Positions 11,791 through 22,068 of a stretch of 64,000 nucleotides of DNA are shown in pieces; the first letter of the stretch is position 1, and the number at the start of each line of letters is the position of its first letter. The position numbers and the translations under genes were made by a program. A model generated the notes under the pieces. It was not told where the DNA came from. It saw only the letters and a list, made by a program, of their open reading frames with translations, and did not search any database. Source of the stretch: Orbilia blumenaviensis (lineage: Eukaryota > Ascomycota > Orbiliomycetes > Orbiliales > Orbiliaceae); the NCBI GenBank assembly GCA_036872755.1, contig JAVHNS010000001.1, positions 186,001 to 250,000 on the forward strand, given 5' to 3'.

Positions 11791-12727
11791 CTTGATTTAT
11801 GATAACCGTTGTGTTGGCGTAGGTCCTGTAGTACAAATCCTGGAAGAAGTTCTGGTGGTGCTAGACCGTTATCCTATTCCCCCAGAAAAATAGCAGTAAT
11901 TGTGTGTCGTTAATGTCGGCAAAAATCATTGATCGCGACGGGTCAGGATCCGAACATGCCAATGGTCTTAAGCAGTTTAATATCTTGGAGGTGTCGGCAT
12001 GGGATTTGATACTGAGTGTTGGGCGTAATTTCCTAGAAACAATGAGGGTAGCCGTGTGAAAAAGATAGTAAGAAGGCAGATGAGGGGGCTACAGGCGCAT
12101 GGCAGACATATATATTTGTCCTCACTCCGCCCCTCATCGAGGCCGTTGCAGAAGTGATTTTGGGCAATCTATTTATTACCATGTGCAGCTGTGGCACGGT
12201 TCCACCACGCCTTAGGCGTTTTTGGGATCTGAGCAGCCAATAACACGAACGTGTGAGAAATCCATGCCTAGCAATCAGTCGTTTTCTCGTGTGTTTTTTT
12301 GAATAACCGGACGCTTGGCAACATGGGAATCACTTAAGCGCTGGGATGCTTGGCACATTTCCAGCCCAAAATTAGGTAGTGGCACCAGATTGCGTCCCGT
12401 TTCCGCCGTTTCGACTTTCGACCTGCTCCTTCAGCAACATCCCTTGCAAATCTAGACTCGATAAGGCATATAAGCTTACGGAGGAAATACGAGGATTAGG
12501 TTTTCGCAGCGCAATAAATATATATTACTGACTATAGGGAATCCTATATAAGAGGAATCCTTTGGTACAAATGAAAAAAAAAAAAAGTTTTAAATATACA
12601 AAAACCGTAATGTGGCGGACTCTCTCTCATCCAAAGGCAAATATATAAAGGGAACTCGCTATATTAACAGAGGGGACAAAAGGAAGCAAAAGGCAAGGAA
12701 ACACAAGGAAAAGGACAGATTGTTTTT
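11791..12727. other. Intergenic region, ECM33-like promoter and tyrosinase 3' side
   Basis: No gene is supported. There is an A-run near 12573-12586 close to the end of the tyrosinase gene. Confidence 0.55.
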
Positions 12728-15084
12728 TTAATCATCCGTCGGAACAGGAGCATCGCTGGATGTCGATGAAGCTTCAACGGCAGAAGTCTCAGGAGACTCA
12801 ACGACTGTAGAAGAAGGAGATTCAACATCATCAGTGGAAGAAGCTGGAGCCTCGGTAGTTGAATCTGCGGCAGCAACGGTGGTAGAAGTGGGCACATCAC
12901 CATAGGCGGGTGCTTGAGTTGTGGTAGGAGCAGCAGACGACGAGGTGCTGGAGAGATCGGGGATGATTCCGACTTTGTCTGGGCCACCATCACGACCAAT
13001 CCTGCGAGCGATATCGGTGAGGAAGGTCCACTCCCCATACTGAGTCCAAGGGATCTCATCGGTTGGCAAGGTGGTATGCGAGATGGAAACGGAAACCTTG
13101 AGGCCCTTGACCTTGCGAGCTCGAACTGGCTTACCCTCAGAGTCAATAACTCTCCATCGGAGGTTTTTGATAAGGTACGGAGAGGCATCTGATGGGTTCA
13201 ACGAAGTGAGATTGCTGCTGAAGGCCTTAACCATGGCGTCGGTAAGGGGAACGCTGCCAGTGATCTGAGTGTTGACGGCGGCGGGATCGGCATGGGGATC
13301 TTCCATAGAATGGGTGAAGACAACATAGTCGCCAACAAACTCTGGCTGGAAGGCCCACTGCTTGTAGTCACGGGATGGCTTTCCGAGGAAGAAACGAACG
13401 CTGTACGAACCATTCAAGGCGGATCTGTCGGTGGAAACATCAACTCTCCATTCGTAGTACTTGTTGGCAACAATTGACTTGTCGAGGCCGTCGTTTTCTT
13501 CATTGGTGTACGAGTCTCTCTTGCGCTTGGAGCTGGAACTAACGCTGCCAGAGTAGAGATCGGTAACAGCCTTCATGGCAAACCTACGGAGACCGGTGGG
13601 ACTGTTTGGATAGTCGTGCTTTGGAACTTCCTTGTAACCGTAACCGAAAGAGGCAGTGTCCCTGACAGTATCAGAGTTGAGTCTCCAGCCATTCCTGAGC
13701 CAGGGCTCCAATGGAGAAGTGACATTGTCCTCTCTTTGCCAGTGGACACCGTAGGTTCCACCACCGTTTTGCTGTGGTGTGACGTAGCTCTTGGGGTTGA
13801 TAGCTTGCCAGATAGCAAAGAGACGGTCAACATTGAGGTGGTGGAGGAAGAAGATGGGATCGAAAGAGCTATATGGCACAGAAGACATGTGGCCATAGTT
13901 GCCACCCACCCAAACGTGGATACCATCATGGATCGATTCAACAGAGGCACCATTGTTTCCGACTCTGTTGCTGAAAGCACCCCAGCGAGCAGGGTCGCTT
14001 GCCGTGTTGATAAGATTTGGCTGGCGAATGTTGGCTTGAGAATCCATTGGGAGAGATCGAAGCAACAGCTCCCGGGTTTGTGCCCTAATGCTGGGACCGT
14101 TCTGCGTAAGGGTGTTTCGGGTTTCGGGAATATTGTCACCAACTCCAGGGTTTTCATTTGGTGGATGTCTCAAGGTACGGAACCAATTCCTGAAACGATC
14201 GTTACCAAAGTTGCTACCTGTGTCATATGTTCCTTTCTGGAACTTGAAGGTGTAAAGCGGGTTCTCCCATTGTGGGAAATCTGCTGACTTTCTGCCTGGG
14301 AAAAACCTGAATGTATGGCCCGAATAACGGATTTGAGGAGGCAGGTCGGCATTTCCGAGAGCCCAATCCCAGTATGGGAAACGCAATTGCTCCAAAGCAA
14401 GCTCCCACTGAGCCTTCTCCTTGGGGTCCTTTTCATACTGGATTTCCCAGTATGCGCTTGCCCAAAGAACTTCTTCGACATAAGCAAGATAAGGCCTGTG
14501 CCATGTGGGGAACTGTAGTCACATTCCAAGGTTAGAATAAGCCCTCCAGAATATTTATACCCAGGAATCCTTACCAAAGTAGAACCGTGTGTGCAATACC
14601 CGGTCCCTACAGAGTCTGCCCTAAGGTCAGACCCCTTAACACCGGGCCTTCTACCGTTCCAATCAACGAATGGACGGCCGTGAACACCAGCCAATTGCCA
14701 CCAGCTGTTCTTGTCAGCAGGCGACCTGTACATTGTCCTCCTCATTGCGAGGATGAAAAGATCGTAGACTCTGCCATTTTGAGTATCTCCAGGAAGTCTA
14801 TAGTCGTAGAGTTCTCGGATTTCTCGACGATTGACCATCTGCTTGCCAACATTTCCAGCTTGGATTCCGCCAACCCAACCCTTACCGGTGTCTTCATGTT
14901 GTTTTGAGTTGTCGATTGCTCGCTTCTTAAGGAAATTTTCGTGAAGATGTCCGGCGCCACGAACTTCAATAGATTCGAAGCCACCTACAGCATTAGAGTC
15001 GAGACCAGGCATAGCGTAAGGAACAGCAGCAACTAATTGCGCTGTTGTGGCAAAAGCCACTGAAACCAATGTCGAGACTTTCAT
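12728..15084 (-). CDS. Secreted tyrosinase (type-3 copper polyphenol oxidase)
   Basis: The exons are 15084-14575 and 14512-12728, giving 764 aa. A signal peptide (residues 1-20, MKVSTLVSVAFATTAQLVAA) comes first. The CuA ligands are H135 (LAGVHGRPF), H166 (YCTHGS) and H175 (FPTWHRPY). The Cys-Thr-His at 164-166 is the place of the thioether bond known in fungal tyrosinases. The CuB ligands lie in ESIHDGIHVW (365, 369) and FFLHHLNVDRL (394/395). The 62-bp intron (GTAAGG to ACTACAG) joins THGSTL to FPTWHRP exactly. The second half holds the usual C-terminal shielding domain, then about 75 residues of Ser/Thr/Pro-rich acidic tail (STSSSAAPTTT... to PTDD). The enzyme oxidises phenols to quinones in melanin or phenolic chemistry. 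No melanin synthase gene is nearby. Confidence 0.95.
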
Positions 15085-18000
15085 ATTGTCGTTAATATAA
15101 AAACGATAGTAGAAGTTTGATTATATATTAGGAGTAGAGAGTGCCGTCGCAAAAGGTTGAAATAATGTTCGAAGATATCCCCCAAAGACCACCCAATAAC
15201 GAAAGTAAATGAAACGAATGGCGCGCTGAAGGTCGAATTAGATTATACTGCTAAGGCATCGACTATATATAACCGAACGAGAGTTAATAAATGGAACGAA
15301 TGACCACGACAAATGAGGAAAGAAAGGAAAAAAAATACAAGCAAAGACTACCGTGGATATACAGATGTCACTGCATACGCCAAGATATACTCTGCTTGTA
15401 GGTATGATGTTATTATAAAAACAAAGGGACTAAATGATCATCATAACCAGGTGGGAGTGACAATAAATATATTTAACCCCACCGAGGCTTTAGGGAGCGC
15501 CTGCAAAACTAAACCACGCTGCGCTGCAGGCATGTCTGAGATAACTGGCTGGGCTCAGCACCATGCACGTACGAGCCCTTGTCCGTGCTTGGGTAGTATG
15601 TTTTTTCTTCTGGGTAATTGCCATCGGTCAAACTCGGTCGGCGGTGCCAACGAATCAGAGCGCGAGGCAAGGGTGGAAGCTGAACATGAGGTTACACTTT
15701 ACCCACCTTGAATGATATCGATGTCTTTCGCTTTACCTAATTCTTCAACGTGTCGGCTGATATTTTGTCGATGCAATGCTAACAAAAGATGCCCAAAAAT
15801 AGTACCAACAGTGTAGTATTTGGCGACCCAGTGCGGAGAGAAGTCTTCGAATAAAAAAATTTTAAACAAAAATAAGGTAATGCAGAAGAAAAGAAACTGA
15901 ATCAAGTACCGAGAACCAAGAATACGGGAATCGATGCCTGAGAAAGGTAAGTGTCTAAATAAAGAGGGACTTCGGTGATGCAGTACCCCTCGCACAAAGA
16001 TAGTGATGAAAATATATCAAAAGAGTGACTAGTAGTGAGCGACAAGAATAAAAAAGAGAGAAAGAAAGGAAAGAAAGAGACGAGAGACGTCTTCGGATCT
16101 TCACTTCCTTCAAAACTCGAATCTATCCGTAGGTAACAGGAGAATGAGAAAAAATGAAAAAGAAGAGGAAGCAATTGGAGATCTTCCAAGCCTTTTCGTT
16201 AAGTACTCCATTCTCACCACTCCTGCTCAAAGGACCCTCATTTCGCGCAAGAGCAATCGGGCCAGGGAGATTTCAGCCTGGAGAAGGGAAATAGGGGGGC
16301 TCCACTCTGGAAAAAGCTTGGTGCCAATTTGTGGAGTTTATCCCTGTCCTGTCAGAGCCACATGCTCTCACCAAACCAAAATCTTCAGCTTCTACACATA
16401 AAATACGGACTATTGAACGGGTAACTCGGATTCCCTGCAGTTGGACACCCTGCACTCGAATAATGATTCTCCAGCAAATTGCAATGTCGTCGTCATCAAG
16501 CCTTTGTCGAGATCACATAATAGAATGAAGCTTTTGAGGGGAAAGTTTTGAGGTTGCAGAACCATCAAGCGCTGTTTGTGTTGGGCATCACGCCCACGCT
16601 AACACCGGGACCCCTTTGCTAATGCAGAAACGGCGTGGATGTTTCTTCGGCGAAACGTTATGGGCTCTCAAAGATCCCCAAATGTCTCTCCTCGTCCAGA
16701 TGATGTTTCTAGCGGCATGCGTTTTTGGTACCTGGGCAGAGGAACCTAAGAACATACACAGGAAACATACCGGCTGCCACCCACACCCAACACACAACAT
16801 ATAACATGTCGACAAAGCTGCATGAAAAGGGCTGCCAATCCCTGCACAAAAATGCACCTCGTTCTGCACCATCCATGCTTCTGTAACCTCAATTCTCGAC
16901 CGTTCTTTGTCGAATCGGCCATCGCTCATAGGTAAGCAGCGGGAGAACAAAGAACCCCATGGTCTGACGATCGACCGATTCGTTGAAAACAACACGGACG
17001 GGCCCACAGAGGTGACATGACATGCCGCTAGGTGGGCCAATTTAAGGGGTCAAATCATCGCGCTTCAAAAGACGAAACAGAACTCACACAGCCTCAACAG
17101 TCCAAAGACGTAATCAGAAAGCCTGAGAGCCAGGCCAATACCATGGCTCACAGGCCAATGGTTCGGCGAGAGTCTTGGAGAGGAAAGAAATTGACAATAT
17201 AGTAAAGTTTTCCGACGCTAACCCTTCTAGCGAAATATTCTCCTTCCTCATCCCCTTCGCGCGAATGTAGAAAGGGGAAATTGCATTTCTATTTGGCCAA
17301 AAGTGCCGGACCCAGGGAATCACTTGTAACGTGTTCCTGGGCTGAGAGTGTTCCTATCGATATCGGAGGGCTTAACGTCAATGTTCAGGGGAATTTGCTT
17401 TCCATCTTATGGGCGCCGCCATGCTGGTGATCGGTCGCGCTGTCGGGATTCACGCTATGTAGTGGAAGTGGAAGGGCTTGGTTTACGAGACCAATCTGGA
17501 TCTAAAAGGTATTGAACGCTGTTCCTTGAACATGTATCGACCAATATAGCACTGCACTCAACGATGTCGCATCAAAGAAGCCCGCGGAAACGCCCCGAAA
17601 ATCGATTTAATCACAAAAAAAACTTTCCATCGCAGGCACTTTGTTCACTCGAGGCGTTGCATTACAGTGCGCGCGGTTTGAAACCATGAACCCTCATGGC
17701 CCCGTTATTAATCCTAATCAAAGGGTTTTTTTCTTCCCGTTTTTCCAACCGCAAAAGCAATACAAATTCAACAGCCCTACTCAGAATGCCAAGGTTGCAT
17801 GCCATTCGGCAAGCCTTTTCCGTGAGAAAAATAAACCTTGGAAAAAACGAGCAAAAATAGCTCGAGCTCGGGATACTACCCTTATTCCTCCTCGCAGGAA
17901 TTGACCAAATGGAGCTTGCATGCGGAGCTTTGAAACAGAGCTTGTCGGGTACCATCGCGGAATCGGTTTGATGACATAGATCTAATCTCCAGACGCCCTT

Positions 18001-18842
18001 TAGAGATAGTTGGATCAAGATGTGGACCTGAATCGAACACCAGTAGGTAAGTAGGCAGCTGGGGTTCTCTGCCGACATGCTATGAACACACACCTCGGAG
18101 TTAGGTCCACTTGTTGCAAACCTTATCCACCAAGATCTTTGCTTTGCCGCCCAAAAGACAGCTCGGCCCGTTTCTCGCTAAATAGTTGGTTGTTACTGCT
18201 CTGCCTCGCGCCAGCACGATGGCTCTTGGAACAATAGTCGGGTGGATCGCATATGCATATGTGCAGCTGCTCAGTAACGAAATAGCACATACAACGCAAT
18301 TTCATGGACCCATTCCCAAAAGTCTCCCTATCCTGATTAGCATGATATACGCATATCCGATAACCGACGGTATCTCGGTGAGATTGTGTTGGTATCGATA
18401 CAAATCAACGCATTGCTATTCCGTAATATTGCAAAGTTCGCGAATTCCACGTCGCATTAAATTTGGAAAGTATGCCTACGTGGCTATTTTATGCTTCGAT
18501 TCCACTTATCTATGGCTACGGAGCCCTTCAAGGCTGTGGGTCATTCGGCAACTTAGATATGTTAGAACTTCTAGATTGGGTTCAATTTGCAAAAGCTTCG
18601 GAACCCTCACAGTTACATAAAAAAAAGCAGCAAGCGAAAAACATATTCATTTCAAGCCTCTACCGCCCCAAATACGAGGCAGTTAGCTCCCAACAAACAG
18701 CTTGAATACGACTAAAGTCGGTGTTTCATTTTGCGACATAAATTCACATTACGTCGGCGGCTGTCGTCCGGCACTCGGCATTCCGTTTCTCACCGCTTAC
18801 TTACGTAGCCGCCTCCTATAGTAGGATTTCTAAGAAATGGTG
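15085..18842. other. 3.8-kb gene-poor stretch
   Basis: Open frames here are short, overlap on both strands and show no family, signal peptide or clean splice structure. Purine-rich tracts (AAAGAGAGAAAGAAAGG pattern) lie at 16040-16090. A TATATATAG element on the minus strand at 15264-15272, 180 bases before the tyrosinase start codon, could be its TATA box. Confidence 0.5.
15264..15272 (-). promoter_or_regulatory. Possible TATA box of the tyrosinase gene
   Basis: TATATATAG on the minus strand lies about 180 bases upstream of the ATG at 15084. It is a motif match only. Confidence 0.35.
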
Positions 18843-20887
18843 TTAGTATCTATTTCCGCGATATCCAGTAATAGCAGCGGATCGATGGATCATCCTTACC
18901 ATAATTTCCTTCTCGTCTACTTCTTCATCGCCACCAAAGTTAATGGCTGGTATATCATATACATCGTGCCCGAGCTTCCCCCATCCCGTGGTAGATATGC
19001 CAATGTCTTGAGGTAGTTTCTGGGAATCATACGAAACGACTGGCTCCTGTACGGCCTTGTTCAAGACAGGTTGGTCGAGTGATTGAGTAACCGATTCGAC
19101 ATTCGCACTAGTATCAAGGGAGCTCGGAGCATCGATGTTGGTAATTGTGGCTGGAGCTTGCCTGCCGCGCCCCCGAATTTTATTGACTATAGTTGTAACT
19201 CCTTTCTCTGGGAGAGAAGCAACAAAGCTCCCGAATCTTCTAAGGGGGGATTTTGACCTCTCAGGGCGGGCTTGTTCTGGAGATTTAAGCATATCATCAA
19301 CCCATCCCGGTACCGAGCGGGGATCAAATATTTGTTTTAGTTTCACGTCCGACGTCTGGGCGTCGACCTTACGCTCCTCATCCGGTTGTATTTTTTGCCG
19401 GCGTGGCCTATTGTTATTAACATTCCCTTGCGAGGTAATCTTTTCGATATACTTCGGGTCAATGTTGGTCTGTTTTGTTAGATCAATTGGTAGCCTGGGG
19501 CTGGGCTCCTGCATTTTCATAGACTGCCCTTCAACGGCCCCCTCAGGGTTAGTATCAGCTGCTTTGTTGAGCTCGACTAGCGAACTAGGCCTGAAATTTT
19601 CGATGTCGTTGAGCTGAGGTTTGACGAATTCTCCAACCATAGAGCCACCGCCAGACGAAGCCGACCCTCCAGCTGGAAGATTATTTGGACTTTCGGCCAC
19701 AAACTCCTCGACCTCTTCGACTTCTTCGACCTCCCGTGCCGGAGCTCCGTCTTGGTTTATGCCGCCTTCTTGGTTTTTGGCCGCTGCAGCTTGGAGCTGC
19801 TCTTGAAGATCTGCTTGGATGATACGCTCTTGCTCTTCCGTGGGCGCTTGAGCGTCAAAGAACTCATCTTCATCGGATCTTACGGACTGTCCCTCTGAAT
19901 TACCCATCACTAGAATATGTTAGCCGTCCCGTGCCTAATAGTAATTTCACTACCCACATGCATATTTATCTCACTCAGCGATTTGATATATTCGTTAATT
20001 TGGTAGGGGCTAGCACCTGAACTCCAATCCAGGTTATTAGCAGAGTTTTGAGCCTCTGAACACGTATCGTCATCAAGATAGATAGGCTCCTCCGCAACTT
20101 CATGGCCTTCCTGGATTACGCCCCAATACGGAAATACCTCCCTTTCCCCGTCCTCATACCATTCCCATTCGTTGAGAATCAGACCCATGCGTTGTCCGAA
20201 CGCATTATACTTTGGTTGATCAGGAGGGCGGTATTGGGGAGGAACAGATATAGGCGGCTTCACGTCGCTACATCTAGGTTTGGTTTTTTCTGCCAAAAGA
20301 TTGCGGGGAGACTGGTCTGGGGAAGTGGTTTCCACCTGATCCTCCTTTTTTTCATCATCAAAAGTAAAAGAGGCATATTCATATTCATATTCTGGCTTAC
20401 CGGCGCTAGGCTCCACGTTGGGATTAAATGGGTTTTCCAGTCCTCCAACCTGTTCAGACGGTATTGTTTCTTCTACCTTGGCATATGGGGCGATGATATT
20501 TGGGCCGTTCTCTAGAGGTCCAAGGTTAACTCTGTCAAGAGCATTGACCAAGCCAATCCCGCTGAAGCTGGGGGGCTCGAGGATATCTTCCTCGCCTCCG
20601 TCGTCGACTCCATCACCACGTTGGCTGCCATCATCCGAAAATCTTGGAGTTCGTGGACCTTCCCCTTGATTTCCGCCTTCATCGCCAGCATTTTCCTCTT
20701 CATCGTTCGTTAGTCTGATGTTAAGATCCTGAGGGATCACAATAGGTTTTGGCGCAAATGGGTTATTCTCCATCTGTCGTTTGAATAAGTGGGTCTGGCT
20801 ATTCTCCTTCTGCGCTGATGGGAGGTATCGAGCCGTTACTAGGCCGGAGAGCCCAATGACCGTGAAAACTACAAGCTTAGACCACAT
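18843..20887 (-). CDS. Large disordered secreted orphan protein (two exons)
   Basis: The model has exons 20887-19954 and 19909-18843, giving 666 aa. The N-terminus is a signal peptide (MWSKLVVFTVIGLSGLVTARY), followed by HLFKRQ, a Kex2-like dibasic site near residue 36. The rest is mostly acidic and low-complexity. A compact stretch near residues 220-270 is rich in aromatics (KYNAFGQRMGLILNEWEWYEDG, FPYWGV) and may fold. The second half holds an EVEEVEEVEE run, RSVPGWVDDMLKSPEQ and a C-terminal GWGKLGHDVYDIPAINFGG. The 44-bp intron is very short, but keeps frame (G + TG), has GGCTAAC as branch and TAG as acceptor. Without splicing the first frame would stop at TAG in the junction. I recognise no family. 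It shares a 314-base divergent promoter with the next gene. Confidence 0.6.
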
Positions 20888-21201
20888 TGTAGAGACCTTT
20901 TTTAGGTGTAATAGCTCGCCAGTCTAGTTGTATTATCTTGAAGTCTGAAGTCCATCCTCGTGGGGAAGGAATCGCCACACGGCAAAGCCCTGCATTTTAC
21001 CTAGGTGAGTACTTTTGAGCATATGATAAGTTTAATAACGCGATCAGAAAGGTCTTTACAATTCAAAGCGTATATTCTGCCGCTTATGTTCTCAAGTTCC
21101 TCGTTTCCTGTGACATCTTTTATATGAACAACGCAAGGTGCGGATCAACCTTGTGGTATACTTTCGTGGGCATGAACTCAAGATGCCACACAATAATGCA
21201 C
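20888..21201. promoter_or_regulatory. Divergent promoter between two secreted orphans
   Basis: These 314 bases separate the start codons of the minus gene at 20887 and the plus gene at 21202. Any control element here would sit between both genes. I see no clear TATA box. Confidence 0.45.
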
Positions 21202-21912
21202 ATGTCAAGTCAAATTTTCAGACTAGTCCATCAGTATATTGTAGCCTTGGTTCTTTTTGTATCAATAACAGAATCATGGATGCTCAAGCTCACGTTTTCG
21301 AGTGATGGAGGTAAGACCACTCGGCTTCAAACGTATGAGCAATTGTACACCAATGGCACAGAGAAGTATCTTGGAACTCCTGCTCGAACAAATCAGTGCA
21401 TTGACATATGGACACCTGTGAATGTGAGTTTCTTTGTATTTTCTAAGTTTCAAAGAATATGTGCTAAACTCTTCTCCCTAGAAACCCGTACGTAAGCCCC
21501 ACCTCCAAGTAGCAATATTTTCTGTCTGGGCTAACCAAACACCCACATTCAGTATATCGACGCTCAGCATGAATCAGGCATTCGCAAGGCCTCCGACATG
21601 TCCGATAAGCTGATAAAATATAGCTTTACCGAAGGGGTGTTCAATCCCCGGTCCTTTATGCTTTTTCTTTACAACGACACCAATTGCGAAGGGCTTACCC
21701 CCAAAACCGATGCGAACGGTCAGGATGCCAAGTTCGATAGAAGATTAAACGCCCCACATGCTGTGTACGATCTATCTGGTCTGGCGGGTACAGCACTGAA
21801 GAAGCCAAGGAAGGTACAGAGCTTTTATGTCGCGACGGATACACCACGGTATTTGTACAAAGCTGCGAAGGGTGAACGCGAACATTTGATGAATATTGTG
21901 GATGATAGCTAG
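21202..21912 (+). CDS. Small secreted orphan protein, possibly with a 6-nt microexon
   Basis: The preferred model has exons 21202-21423, 21482-21487 and 21553-21912, giving 195 aa. The start is the Met opening MSSQIFRLVHQYIVALVLF, a good signal peptide; upstream in-frame Mets would add a hydrophilic leader. The mature protein has only two cysteines (NQCIDIW and NTNCEGL), which could form one disulphide, and reads like a small beta-rich secreted protein. The non-coding piece between the outer exons holds two complete introns: GTGAGT to CCCTAG with branch GTGCTAAAC, and GTACGT to TTCAG with branch GGCTAACC. They flank AAACCC, which codes Lys-Pro in phase 0. A single 129-bp intron is also in frame and would drop Lys-Pro. 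The family is unknown, and an effector-like role is only a guess. Confidence 0.6.
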
Positions 21913-22068
21913 ACGATTTCAAAGATAACTTGCCTGTGGCGTCTAAGTCTATTAAAGTAAAAATACACACTATACAGACCCCCGTGAAAACTACGTGTAT
22001 CGTCTAAACGCCTGCCTCTAAAAGGGTCATGTCTATAGTTGAGTTCAAACCCAAAATAAAAATGAGCT

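Noticed and set aside
13616..14287. 223-codon plus-strand open frame
   Set aside because: It lies wholly opposite tyrosinase exon 2, whose copper motifs prove the minus strand is the coding one.
16588..17040. 150-codon minus-strand open frame in the gene-poor region
   Set aside because: Its composition is irregular with many Cys/Trp, it has no signal peptide, family or splice support, and there are comparable frames on the other strand.
18018..18042. Minus-strand T-arm-like GTTCGATTC
   Set aside because: The flanking stem bases do not pair and no acceptor stem was found.
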